From positions 16,214,424 through 16,278,423 of the forward strand of contig CM067372.1 in NCBI GenBank assembly GCA_034401795.1: 64,000 nucleotides of DNA. Reading direction: 5' to 3'. The notes beneath the pieces are model-generated. The model was not told the origin of the DNA and did no database searches. It worked only from the letters and a program-made list of their open reading frames with translations. A program made the translations under genes and the position numbers. Below are positions 39,731 to 52,719 of the stretch, piece by piece (within the stretch, counting starts at the first letter, position 1; each line of letters begins with the position of its first letter). This DNA is from Chaetoderma sp. LZ-2023a (lineage: Eukaryota; Mollusca; Caudofoveata; Chaetodermatida; Chaetodermatidae).

Positions 39731-40145
39731 ATGGATGAGATATCAAAGTTTCTTGGATGGATGAGATATCAATGTTTCTTGGACGGATGGGATATCAATG
39801 TTCCTTGGATGGATGGGATAACAATGTTTCTTGGATGGATGAGATATCAATGCTTCTTGGATGGATGGGATATCAATGTTTCTTGGACGGATGGGATATC
39901 AATGTTTCTTGGATGGATGTAATATCAATGTTTCTTGGATGGATGGGATATCAATGTTTCTTGGATGGATGTGATATAAATGTGTCTTGAATGGATGGGA
40001 TATAAATGTTTCTTGGATGGATGGGATATCAATGTTTCTTGGATGCATGGGATATAATGTTTCTTGGATGGATGGGATATCAATGTTTCTTGGATGGATG
40101 GGATATCAATGTTTCTTGGATGGATGGGATATCAAAATTTCTTGG
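39731..40145 (+). repeat. Linker satellite segment
   Basis: The segment holds ordinary and variant monomers, including a GATATAATG-like short monomer near 40,050 (GCATGGGATATAATG), GATATAAATG near 40,000 and CAAAATTTC near 40,133. I cannot place it in a repeated unit. It contains nothing but the 26-bp family. Confidence 0.65.
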
Positions 40146-41485
40146 ATGGATGAGATATCAAAGTTTCTTGGATGGATGAGATATCGATGTTTCTTGGATG
40201 GATCTGATATCAATGTTACTTGGATGGATGGGATGTCAATGTTTCTTGGATGGATGGGATATAAATGCGTCTTGATGGATGAGATATCAATGTTTCTTGG
40301 ACGGATGGGATATCAATGTTTCTTGGATGGATGGGATGTCAATGTTTATTGGATGGATGGGATATCTCTCTTTCTTGGACGGATGGGATATCAATGTTTC
40401 TCGGATGGATGTGATATCAATGTTTCTTGGATGGATGGGATATCAATGTTTCTTGGATGGATGGGATATAAATGTGTCTTGGATGGATGTGATATCAATG
40501 TTTCTTGGACGGATGGGATATCAATGTTTCTTGGATGTATGGGATGTCAATGTTTATTGGATGGATGGGATATCACTGTTTCTTGGATGGATGTGATATA
40601 AATGTTCCTTGGATGGATGGGATATCAATGTTTCTTGGACGGATGGGATATCATTGTTTCTTGGATGGATGGGGTATCAATGTTTCTTGGATAGATGGGA
40701 TATCAATGTTTCTTGGAGGGATGGAATATCAATGTTTCTGGGATGGATGTGATATCAATGTTTCTTGGATTGATGGGATATCAATGTTTCTTGAGATGGA
40801 TGCGATATCAAATTTTCTTGGATGCATGGGATATCAGTGTTTCTTGGATGGATGGGATATCAGTGTTTCTTGGATGGATGGGATAACAATGTTTCTTGGA
40901 TGGATGGGATATCAATGTTTCTTGGATACACGGGATATCAATGTTCCTTGGATGGATGGGATAACAATGTTTCTTGGATGGATGAGATATCAATGTTTCT
41001 TGGATGGATGGGATATCAATGTTTCTTGGATGGATGCAATATCAATGTGTCTTGGATGGATGGGAATCAATGTTTCTTGGATGGATGGGATATCGATGTT
41101 TCTTGGATGGATCTGATATCAATGTTTCGTCGATGGATGGGATATCCGTTTTTTGGATGGATGGGATATCAATATTTCTTGGATGGATGGTATATCAATG
41201 TTTCGTGGATGGATGGGATATCAATGTTTCTTGGATGGATGGGATATCAATGTTTCTTGGATGGATGGGATATCAATGTCTCTTGGATGGATGGGATATC
41301 AATGTTTCTTTGATTGATCTGATATCAATGATTCTTGGACGGATGGGATATCAATGTTTCTTGGACGGATGGGATATCAATGTTCCTTGGATGGATGGGA
41401 TAACAATGTTTCTTGGATGGATGTGATATCAATGTTTCTTGGATGGATGAGATATCAAAATTTCTTGGATGGATGAGATATCAAT
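40146..41485 (+). repeat. HOR family F, outlying copy
   Basis: It matches 44689-46028 at an offset of 4,543 bp (175 monomers minus 7). Shared tags are TATCTCTCTTTC, the TTTCTTGAGATGG monomer (one base long), the GGATACACGGG monomer, the GGGAATC monomer (one base short) and TATCCG at 41143. Private differences include GATGTATGGG near 40,535 and GGAGGGATGG near 40,716. It diverges after about 41,485. Confidence 0.85.
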
Positions 41486-42446
41486 GTTTCTTGGATGGAT
41501 CTGATAGCAATGTTTCTTGGATGGATGGGATATCAAAGTTTCTTGGATGGATGTGATATCAATGTTTCTTGGATGGATGCGATATCAAACATTCTTGGAT
41601 GGATGTGATATCAATGTTTCTCTGATGGATGTGATATCAATGTTTCTTGGATGGATGGGATATCAATGTTTCTTGGATGGATGGGATATCAATGTTTCTT
41701 GGATGGATGGGATATAAATGTGTCTTGAATGGATGGGATATCAATGTTTCTCGGATGGATGTGATATCAATGTTCCTTGGATTGATGGGATATCAATGTT
41801 TCTTGGATGGATGGGATATCAATGTTCCTTGGATTGATGGGATATCAATGTTTCTTGGATAGATGAGATATCAATGTTTCTTGGATGGATGGAATATCAA
41901 TGTTTCTTGGATGGATGAGATATCAACGCTTCTTGGATGGATGAGATATCAAAGTTTCTTGGATGGATGAGATATCAATGTTTCTTGGATGGATCTGATA
42001 TCAATGTTACTTGGATGGATGGGATGTCAATGTTTCTTGGATGGATGGGATATAAATGTGTCTTGATGGATGAGATATCAATGTTTCTTGGACGGATGGG
42101 ATCTCAATGTTTCTTGGATGGATGGGATGTCAATGTTTATTGGATGGATGGGATATCAATGTTTCTTGGATGGATGGGATATAAATGTATCTTGGATGGA
42201 TGTGATATCAATGTTTCTTGGACCGATGGGATATCAATGTTTCTTGGATGGATGGGATGTCAATGTTTCTTGGACGGATGGGATATCAATGTTTCTTGGA
42301 TGGATGGGGTATCAATGTTTCTTGGATAGATGGGATATCAATGTTTCTTGGATGGATGGAATATCAATGTTTCTGGGATGGATGTGATATCAATGTTCCT
42401 TGGATTGATGGGATATCAATGTTTCTTGGATAGATGGGATATCAAT
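41486..42446 (+). repeat. Family E/G linker
   Basis: A CAAAGTTTC-GTGATATC-GCGATATCAAAC series near 41,535-41,590 recurs near 44,209 and 48,880. The part from about 41,937 to 42,380 (GTTACTTGG, GATGTC, GACCGATGGG, GGGGTATC) recurs near 49,957-50,400 at an offset of 8,020 bp. The segment is thus a mosaic of pieces found elsewhere in this half of the window. Confidence 0.7.
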
Positions 42447-43930
42447 GTTTCTTGGATGGATGGGATATCAATGTTTCTTGGATGGATGAGATATCAAAGT
42501 TTCTTGGATGGATGAGATATCAAAGTTTCTTGGATGGATGAGATATCAATGTTTCTTGGATGGATCTGATATCAATATTACTTGGATGGATGGGATGTCA
42601 ATGTTTCTTGGATGGATGGGATATAAATGTGTCTTGATGGATGAGATATCAATGTTTCTTGGACGGATGGGATATCAATGTTTCTTGGATGGATGGGATG
42701 TCAATGTTTATTGGATGGATGGGATATCACTGTTTCTTGGACGAATGGGATATCAATGTTTCTCGGATGGATGTGATATCAATGTTTCTTGGATGGATGG
42801 GATATCAATGTTTCTTGGATGGATGGGATATAAATGTGTCTTGGATGGATGTGATATCAATGTTTCTTGGACGGATGGGATATCAATGTTTCTTGGATGG
42901 ATGGGATGTCAATGTTTATTGGATGGATGGGATATCACTGTTTCTAGGACGGATGTGATATAAATGTTCCTTGGATGGATGGGATATCAATTTTTCTTGG
43001 ACGGATGGGATATCATTGTTTCTTGGATGGATGGGGTATCAATGTTTCTTGGATAGATGGTATATCAATGTTTCTTGGATGGATGGAATATCAATGTTTC
43101 TGGGATGGATGTGATATCAATGTTTCTTGGATGGATGCGATATCAAATTTTCTTGGATGCATGGGATATCAGTGTTTCTTGGATGGATGGGATATCAGTG
43201 TTTCTTGGATGGATGGGATAACAATGTTTCTTGGATGGATGGGATATCAATGTTTCTTGGATGCACGGGATATCAATGTTCCTTGGATGGATGGGATAAC
43301 AATGTTTCTTTTATGGATGAGATATCAATGTTTCTTGGATGGATGGGATTTCAATGTTTCTTGGATGGATGCAATATCAATGTGTCTTGGATGGATGGGA
43401 TATCAATGTTTCTTGGATGGATGGGATATCGATGTTTCTTGGATGGATCTGATATCAATGTTTCGTGGATGGATGGGATATCCGTTTTTTGGATGGATGG
43501 GATATCAATGTTTCTTGGATGGATGGGATATCAATGTTTCGTGGATGGATGGCATATCAATGTTTCTTGGATGGATGGGATATCAATGATTCTTGGACGG
43601 ATGGGATATCAATGTTTCTTGAACGGATGGGATATCAATGTTCCTTGGATGGATGGAATAACAATGTTTCTTGGATGGATGTGATATCAATGTTTCTTGG
43701 ATGGATGAGATATCAATGTTTCTTGGATGGATGAGATATCAATGCTTCTTGGATGCATGGGATATCAATGTTTCTTGGACGGATGGGATATCAATGTTTC
43801 TTGGATGGATGTGATATCAATGTTTCTTGGATGGATGGGATATCAATGTTTCTTGGATGGATGGGATATAAATGTGTCTTGAATGGATGGGATATCAACG
43901 TTTCTCGGGTGGATGTGATATCAATGTTCC
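42447..43930 (+). repeat. HOR family G, copy 2
   Basis: This is the partner of 38060-39730. It has TATCCG at 43479, a private TTTTATGGATGAG variant near 43,311 and GATGCACGGG near 43,262. Three monomers present in copy 1 are missing near 43,580, where TTTCTTGG leads directly to AATGATTC. Confidence 0.8.
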
Positions 43931-44688
43931 TTGGATTGATGGGATATCAATGTTTCTTGGATGGATGGGATATCAATGTTTCTTTGATTGATCTGATATC
44001 AATGATTCTTGGACGGATGGGATATCAATGTTTCTTGGACGGATGGGATATCAATGTTCCTTGGATGGATGGGATAACAATGTTTCTTGGATGGATGTGA
44101 TATCAATGTTTCTTGGATGGATGAGATATCAAAGTTTCTTGGATGGATGAGATATCAATGTTTCTTGGATGGATCTGATAGCAATGTTTCTTGGATGGAT
44201 GGGATATCAAAGTTTCTTGGATGGATGTGATATCAATGTTTCTTGGATGGATGCGATATCAAACTTTCTTGGATGGATGTGATATCAATGTTTCTCGGAT
44301 GGATGTGATATCAATGTTTCTTGGATGGATGGGATATCAATGTTTCTTGGATGGATGGGATATCAATGTTTCTTGGATGGATGGGATATAAATGTGTCTT
44401 GAATGGATGGGATATCAATGTTTCTCGGATGGATGTGATATCAATGTTCCTTGGATTGATGGGATATAAATGTGTCTTGAATGGATGGGATATCAATGTT
44501 TCTCGGATGGATGTGATATCAATGTTCCTTGGATTGATGGGATATAAATGTTTCTTGGATGGATGGGATATCAATGTTCCTAGGATTGATGGGATATCAA
44601 TGTTTCTTGGATAGATGGGATATCAATGTTTCTTGGATGGATGGGATATCAATGTTTCTTGGATGGATGAGATATCAAAGTTTCTTGG
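43931..44688 (+). repeat. Linker with 78-bp tandem doublet
   Basis: A three-monomer series (GATATAAATGTGTCTTGAATGG, TCTCGGATGG, GTTCCTTGGATTG) is doubled in tandem: AATGTGTC lies at 44391 and 44469, exactly 78 bp apart. The 78-bp period restores the same reading frame on both strands and leaves a minus-strand frame of 87 codons open (44311-44574); I see no sign that it is a gene. Confidence 0.75.
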
Positions 44689-46141
44689 ATGGATGAGATA
44701 TCAAAGTTTCTTGGATGGATGAGATATCGATGTTTCTTGGATGGATCTGATATCAATGTTACTTGGATGGATGGGATGTCAATGTTTCTTGGATGGATGG
44801 GATATAAATGTGTCTTGATGGATGAGATATCAATGTTTCTTGGACGGATGGGATATCAATGTTTCTTGGATGGATGGGATGTCAATGTTTATTGGATGGA
44901 TGGGATATCTCTCTTTCTTGGACGGATGGGATATCAATGTTTCTCGGATGGATGTGATATCAATGTTTCTTGGATGGATGGGATATCAATGTTTCTTGGA
45001 TGGATGGGATATAAATGTGTCTTGGATGGATGTGATATCAATGTTTCTTGGACGGATGGGATATCAATGTTTCTTGGATGGATGGGATGTCAATGTTTAT
45101 TGGATGGATGGGATATCACTGTTTCTTGGATGGATGTGATATAAATGTTCCTTGGATGGATGGGATATCAATGTTTCTTGGACGGATGGGATATCATTGT
45201 TTCTTGGATGGATGGGGTATCAATGTTTCTTGGATAGATGGGATATCAATGTTTCTTGGATGGATGGAATATCAATGTTTCTGGGATGGATGTGATATCA
45301 ATGTTTCTTGGATTGATGGGATATCAATGTTTCTTGAGATGGATGCGATATCAAATTTTCTTGGATGCATGGGATATCAGTGTTTCTTGGATGGATGGGA
45401 TATCAGTGTTTCTTGGATGGATGGGATAACAATGTTTCTTGGATGGATGGGATATCAATGTTTCTTGGATACACGGGATATCAATGTTCCTTGGATGGAT
45501 GGGATAACAATGTTTCTTGGATGGATGAGATATCAATGTTTCTTGGATGGATGGGATATCAATGTTTCTTGGATGGATGCAATATCAATGTGTCTTGGAT
45601 GGATGGGAATCAATGTTTCTTGGATGGATGGGATATCGATGTTTCTTGGATGGATCTGATATCAATGTTTCGTCGATGGATGGGATATCCGTTTTTTGGA
45701 TGGATGGGATATCAATGTTTCTTGGATGGATGGTATATCAATGTTTCGTGGATGGATGGGATATCAATGTTTCTTGGATGGATGGGATATCAATGTTTCT
45801 TGGATGGATGGGATATCAATGTCTCTTGGATGGATGGGATATCAATGTTTCTTTGATTGATCTGATATCAATGATTCTTGGACGGATGGGATATCAATGT
45901 TTCTTGGACGGATGGGATATCAATGTTCCTTGGATGGATGGGATAACAATGTTTCTTGGATGGATGTGATATCAATGTTTCTTGGATGGATGAGATATCA
46001 AAGTTTCTTGGATGGATGAGATATCAATGTTCCTAGGATTGATGGGATATCAATGTTTCTTGGATAGATGGGATATCAATGTTTCTTGGATGGATGGGAT
46101 ATCAATGTTTCTTGAATGGATGAGATATCAAAGTTTCTTGG
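44689..46141 (+). repeat. HOR family F, tandem copy 1 (1,453 bp)
   Basis: The unit is 56 monomers minus 3, and the balance is fully explained: GTCTTGATGG (-1), TTTCTTGAGATGG (+1), GGGAATC (-1) and TATCCG at 45686 (-2). Other tags are TATCTCTCTTTC, GGATACACGGG and GTTCCTAGGATTG near 46,028. The next copy begins directly in register. Confidence 0.9.
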
Positions 46142-47594
46142 ATGGATGAGATATCAAAGTTTCTTGGATGGATGAGATATCGATGTTTCTTGGATGGATC
46201 TGATATCAATGTTACTTGGATGGATGGGATGTCAATGTTTCTTGGATGGATGGGATATAAATGTGTCTTGATGGATGAGATATCAATGTTTCTTGGACGG
46301 ATGGGATATCAATGTTTCTTGGATGGATGGGATGTCAATGTTTATTGGATGGATGGGATATCTCTCTTTCTTGGACGGATGGGATATCAATGTTTCTCGG
46401 ATGGATGTGATATCAATGTTTCTTGGATGGATGGGATATCAATGTTTCTTGGATGGATGGGATATAAATGTGTCTTGGATGGATGTGATATCAATGTTTC
46501 TTGGACGGATGGGATATCAATGTTTCTTGGATGGATGGGATGTCAATGTTTATTGGATGGATGGGATATCACTGTTTCTTGGATGGATGTGATATAAATG
46601 TTCCTTGGATGGATGGGATATCAATGTTTCTTGGACGGATGGGATATCATTGTTTCTTGGATGGATGGGGTATCAATGTTTCTTGGATAGATGGGATATC
46701 AATGTTTCTTGGATGGATGGAATATCAATGTTTCTGGGATGGATGTGATATCAATGTTTCTTGGATTGATGGGATATCAATGTTTCTTGAGATGGATGCG
46801 ATATCAAATTTTCTTGGATGCATGGGATATCAGTGTTTCTTGGATGGATGGGATATCAGTGTTTCTTGGATGGATGGGATAACAATGTTTCTTGGATGGA
46901 TGGGATATCAATGTTTCTTGGATACACGGGATATCAATGTTCCTTGGATGGATGGGATAACAATGTTTCTTGGATGGATGAGATATCAATGTTTCTTGGA
47001 TGGATGGGATATCAATGTTTCTTGGATGGATGCAATATCAATGTGTCTTGGATGGACGGGAATCAATGTTTCTTGGATGGATGGGATATCGATGTTTCTT
47101 GGATGGATCTGATATCAATGTTTCGTCGATGGATGGGATATCCGTTTTTTGGATGGATGGGATATCAATGTTTCTTGGATGGATGGTATATCAATGTTTC
47201 GTGGATGGATGGGATATCAATGTTTCTTGGATGGATGGGATATCAATGTTTCTTGGATGGATGGGATATCAATGTCTCTTGGATGGATGGGATATCAATG
47301 TTTCTTTGATTGATCTGATATCAATGATTCTTGGACGGATGGGATATCAATGTTTCTTGGACGGATGGGATATCAATGTTCCTTGGATGGATGGGATAAC
47401 AATGTTTCTTGGATGGATGTGATATCAATGTTTCTTGGATGGATGAGATATCAAAGTTTCTTGGATGGATGAGATATCAATGTTCCTAGGATTGATGGGA
47501 TATCAATGTTTCTTGGATAGATGGGATATCAATGTTTCTTGGATGGATGGGATATCAATGTTTCTTGGATGGATGAGATATCAAAGTTTCTTGG
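46142..47594 (+). repeat. HOR family F, tandem copy 2 (1,453 bp)
   Basis: It appears identical to copy 1 apart from single substitutions, such as GGACGGGAATC near 47,055 where copy 1 has GGATGGGAATC, and GAATGGATGAG near 46,113 in copy 1 against GGATGGATGAG here. TATCCG lies at 47139, 1,453 bp after copy 1. Confidence 0.9.
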
Positions 47595-48891
47595 ATGGAT
47601 GAGATATCAAAGTTTCTTGGATGGATGAGATATCGATGTTTCTTGGATGGATCTGATATCAATGTTACTTGGATGGATGGGATGTCAATGTTTCTTGGAT
47701 GGATGGGATATAAATGTGTCTTGATGGATGAGATATCAATGTTTCTTGGACGGATGGGATATCAATGTTTCTTGGATGGATGGGATGTCAATGTTTATTG
47801 GATGGATGGGATATCTCTCTTTCTTGGACGGATGGGATATCAATGTTTCTCGGATGGATGTGATATCAATGTTTCTTGGATGGATGGGATATAAATGTGT
47901 CTTGGATGGATGTGATATCAATGTTTCTTGGACGGATGGGATATCATTGTTTCTCGGATGGATGGGGTATCAATGTTTCTTGGATAGATGGGATATCAAT
48001 GTTTCTTGGATGGATGGAATATCAATGTTTCTGGGATGGATGTGATATCAATGTTTCTTGGATTGATGGGATATCAATGTTTCTTGAGATGGATGCGATA
48101 TCAAATTTTCTTGGATGCATGGGATATCAGTGTTTCTTGGATGGATGGGATATCAGTGTTTCTTGGATGGATGGGATAACAATGTTTCTTGGATGGATGG
48201 GATATCAATGTTTCTTGGATACACGGGATATCAATGTTCCTTGGATGGATGGGATAACAATGTTTCTTGGATGGATGAGATATCAATGTTTCTTGGATGG
48301 ATGGGATATCAATGTTTCTTGGATGGATGCAATATCAATGTGTCTTGGATGGATGGGAATCAATGTTTCTTGGATGGATGGGATATCGATGTTTCTTGGA
48401 TGGATCTGATATCAATGTTTCGTCGATGGATGGGATATCCGTTTTTTGGATGGATGGGATATCAATGTTTCTTGGATGGATGGTATATCAATGTTTCGTG
48501 GATGGATGGGATATCAATGTTTCTTGGATGGATGGGATATCAATGTTTCTTGGATGGATGGGATATCAATGTCTCTTGGATGGATGGGATATCAATGTTT
48601 CTTTGATTGATCTGATATCAATGATTCTTGGACGGATGGGATATCAATGTTTCTTGGACGGATGGGATATCAATGTTCCTTGGATGGATGGGATAACAAT
48701 GTTTCTTGGATGGATGTGATATCAATGTTTCTTGGATGGATGAGATATCAAAGTTTCTTGGATGGATGAGATATCAATGTTTCTTGGATGGATCTGATAG
48801 CAATGTTTCTTGGACGGATGGGATATCAATGTTTCTTGGATGGATGTGATAGCAATGTTTCTTGGATGGATGGGATATCAAAGTTTCTTGG
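47595..48891 (+). repeat. HOR family F, tandem copy 3 (1,297 bp, six monomers lost)
   Basis: The copy matches copies 1 and 2, but six monomers (156 bp) are missing near 47,890-47,950, so TATCCG lies at 48436, 1,297 bp after copy 2. The flanks join without disturbing register: the GATATAAATG monomer is followed by GTGATATC, GGACGG and TCTCGGATGGATGGGG. From about 48,777 the copy passes into GATAGC-type linker sequence. Confidence 0.9.
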
Positions 48892-50200
48892 ATGGATGTG
48901 ATATCAATGTTTCTTGGATGGATGCGATATCAAACTTTCTTGGATGGATGTGATATCAATGTTTCTCGGATGGATGTGATATCAATGTTTCTTGGATGGA
49001 TGGGATATCAATGTTTCTTGGATGGATGGGATATCAATGTTTCTTGGATGGATGGGATATAAATGTGTCTTGAATGGATGGGATATCAATGTTTCTCGGA
49101 TGGATGTGATATCAATGTTCCTTGGATTGATGGGATATCAATGTTCCTTGGATTGATTGGATATCAATGTTTCTTGGATAGATGGGATATCAATGTTTCT
49201 TGGATGGATGGAATATCAATGTTTCTTGGATGGATGAGATATCAACGTTTCTTGGATGGATGAGATATCAAAGTTTCTTGGATGGATGAGATATCAATGT
49301 TTCTTGGATGGATCTGATATCAATGTTACTTGGATGGATGGGATGTCAATGTTTCTTGGATGGATGGGATATAAATGTGTCTTGATGGATGAGATATCAA
49401 TGTTTCTTGGACGGATGGGATATCAATGTTTCTTGGATGGATGGGATGTCAATGTTTATTGGATGGATGGGATATCACTGTTTCTTGGACGGATGGGATA
49501 TCAATGTTTCTCGGATGGATGTGATATCAATGTTTCTTGGATGGATGGGATATCAATGTTTCTTGGATGGATGGGATATAAATGTGTCTTGGATGGATGT
49601 GATATCAATGTTTCTTGGACGGATGGGATATCAATGTTTCTTGGATGGATGGGATATAAATGTGTCTTGAATGGAAGGGATATCAATGTTTCTCGGATGG
49701 ATGTGATATCAATGTTCCTTGGATTGATGGGATATCAATGTTTCTTGGATGGATGGGATATCAATGTTCCTTGGATTGATGGGATATCAATGTTTCTTGG
49801 ATAGATGAGATATCAATGTTTCTTGGACGGATGGGATATCAATGTTTCTTGGATGGATGGGATGTCAATGTTTATTGGATGGATGGGATATCACTGTTTC
49901 TTGGATGGATGGGATATCAATGTTTCTTGGATGGATGAGATATCAAAGTTTCTTGGATGGATGAGATATCAAAGTTTCTTGGATGGATGAGATATCAATG
50001 TTTCTTGGATGGATCTGATATCAATGTTACTTGGATGGATGGGATGTCAATGTTTCTTGGATGGATGGGATATAAATGTGTCTTGAAGGATGAGATATCA
50101 ATGTTTCGTGGACGGATGGGATATCAATGTTTCTTGGATGGATGGGATGTCAATGTTTATTGGATGGATGGGATATCAATGTTTCTTGGATGGATGGGAT
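48892..50200 (+). repeat. Family E/G mosaic segment
   Basis: The segment contains CAAAGTTTC-GCGATATCAAAC near 48,880-48,930, TCTCGGATGG, GTTCCTTGGATTG, GTTACTTGG (about 49,325 and 50,027), two GATGTC-GTTTATTGG runs and short GTCTTGATGG/GTCTTGAAGG monomers near 49,379 and 50,081. Pieces match 41.5-42.4 kb and 42.5-42.9 kb, but in a different order. Confidence 0.7.
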
Positions 50201-50930
50201 ATAAATGTGTCTTGGATGGATGTGATATCAATGTTTCTTGGACCGATGGGATATCAATGTTTCTTGGATGGATGGGATGTCAATGTTTCTTGGACGGATG
50301 GGATATCAATGTTTCTTGGATGGATGGGGTATCAATGTTTCTTGGATAGATGGGATATCAATGTTTCTTGGATGGATGGAATATCAATGTTTCTGGGATG
50401 GATGTGATATCAATGTTTCTTGGATGGATGGGATATCAATGTTTCTTGGGATGGATGCGATATCAAATTTTCTTGGATGCATGGGATATCAGTGTTTCTT
50501 GGATGGATGGGATATCAGTGTTTCTTGGATGGATGGGATAACAATGTTTCTTGGATGGATGGGATATCAATGTTTCTTGGATGGATGGGATATCAATGTT
50601 TCTTGGACCGATGGGATATCAATGGTTCTTGGATGGATGGGATGTCAATGTTTCTTGGACGGATGGGATATCAATGTTTCTTGGATGGATGGGGTATCAA
50701 TGTTTCTTGGATAGATGGGATATCAATGTTTCTTGGATGGATGGAATATCAATGTTTCTGGGATGGATGTGATATCAATGTTTCTTGGATGGATGGGATA
50801 TCAATGTTTCTTGGGATGGATGCGATATCAAATTTTCTTGGATGCATGGGATATCAGTGTTTCTTGGATGGATGGGATATCAGTGTTTCTTGGATGGATG
50901 GGATAACAATGTATCTTTGATGGATGGGAT
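50201..50930 (+). repeat. 365-bp tandem duplication with GGGATGG monomer
   Basis: The series GACCGATGGG, GATGTC, GGGGTATC, GGATAGATGGG, TTTCTGGG, TTTCTTGGGATGG, CAAATTTTC, GCATGGG, CAGTG, GATAACAATG occurs twice, offset by 365 bp (for example from 50350 and 50715). The offset is 14 monomers plus 1, the extra base being the GGGATGG monomer. The two copies differ at AATGGTTC near 50,624 and GTATCTTTGATGG near 50,911. Confidence 0.85.
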
Positions 50931-52719
50931 ATCAATGTTTCTTGGATGGATGGGATATCAATGTTTCTTGGATGGATGCAATATCAATGGGTCTTGGATG
51001 GATGGGATATCAATGTTTCTTGGATGGATTGGATATCGATGTTTCTTGGATGGATCTGATATCAATGTTACTTGGATGGATGGGATGTCAATGTTTCTTG
51101 GATGGATGGGATATAAATGTGTCTTGGTGGATGAGATATCAATGTTTCTTGGACGGATGGGATATCAATGTTTCTTGGATGGATGGGATGTCAATGTTTA
51201 TTGGATGGATGGGATATCACTGTTTCTTGGACGGATGGGATATCAATGTTTCTCGGATGGATGTGATATCAATGTTTCTTGGATGGATGGGATATCAATG
51301 TTTCTTGGATGGATGGGATATAAATGTGTCTTGGATGGATGTGATATCAATGTTTCTTGGACGGATGGGATATCAATGTTTCTTGGATGGATGGGATATA
51401 AATGTGTCTTGCATGGAAGGGATATCAATGTTTCCGGATGGATGTGATATCAATGTTCCTTGGATTGATGGGATATCAATGTTTCTTGGATGGATGGGAT
51501 ATCAATGTTCCTTGGATTGATGGGATATCAATGTTTCTTGGATAGATGGGATATCAATGTTTCTTGGATGGATGGGATATCAATGTTTCTTGGATGGATG
51601 AGATATCAAAGTTTCTTGGATGGATGAGATATCAAAGTTTCTTGGATGGATGAGATATCAATGTTTCTTGGATGGATCTGATATCAATGTTACTTGGATG
51701 GATGGCATGTCAATGTTTCTTGGATGGATGGGATATAAATGTGTCTTGATGGATGAGATATCAATGTTTCGTGGACGGATGGGATATCAATGTTTCTTGG
51801 ATGGATTGGATGTCAATGTTTATTGGATGGATGGGATATCACTGTTTCTTGGACGGATGGGATATCAATGTTTCTCGGATGGATGTGATATCAATGTTTC
51901 TTGGATGGATGGGATATCAAAGTTTCTTGGATGGATGGGATATAAATGTGTCTTGGATGGATGTGATATCAATGTTTCTTGGACCGATGGGATATCAATG
52001 TTTCTTGGATGGATGGGATGTCAATGTTTATTGGATGGATGGGATATCAATGTTTCTTGGACGTATGGGATATCAATGTTTCTTGGATGGATGGGGTATC
52101 AATGTTTCTTGGATAGATGGGATATCAATGTTTCTTGGATGGATGGAATATCAATGTTTCTGGGATTGATGTGATATCAATGTTTCTTGGATGGATGGGA
52201 TATCAATGTTTCTTGGGATGGATGCGATATCAAATTTTCTTGGATGCATGGGATATCCGTTTTTTGGATGGATGGGATATCAATGTTTCTTGGATTGATG
52301 GGATATCAATGTTTCGTGGATGGATGGGATATCAATGTTTCTTGGATGGATGGGATATCAATGTTTCTTGGATTGATGGGATATCAATGCCTCATCGATG
52401 GATGGGATATCAATGTTTCTTTGATGGATCTGATATCAATGATTCTTGGACGGATGGGATATCAATGTTTCTTGGACGGATGGGATATCAATGTTCCTTG
52501 GATGGATGGGATAACAATGTTTCTTGGATGGATGTGATATCAATGTTTCTTGGATGGATGAGATATCAAAGTTTCTTGGATGGATGAGATATCAATGGTT
52601 CTTGGATGGATGCAATATCAATGTGTCTTGGATGGATGGGATATCAATGTTTCTTGGATGGATTGGATATCGATGTTTCTTGGATGGATCTGATATCAAT
52701 GTTTCGTGGATGGATGGGA
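50931..52719 (+). repeat. Family G-like mosaic segment
   Basis: It holds family G order near 51,060-51,415 and again from 51,620, a one-base-short TTTCCGGATGG monomer at 51431, and a TATCCG monomer at 52254. Unlike the other TATCCG sites, that one follows a GCATGGG monomer, not TTTCGTGG, which marks a recombination junction. CCTCATCGATGG near 52,390 is private. Confidence 0.7.

Noticed and set aside
44311..44574. Minus-strand open frames of 61-87 codons (also 34775, 40808, 45351, 46804, 47736, 48101, 49501, 51243)
   Set aside because: The minus strand has a TGA in the CATTGATATC core of each monomer. These frames exist only where GATAACAATG, GATATAAATG or similar variants, spaced 78 bp apart, remove it in one phase. 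They simply track the distribution of those variants.
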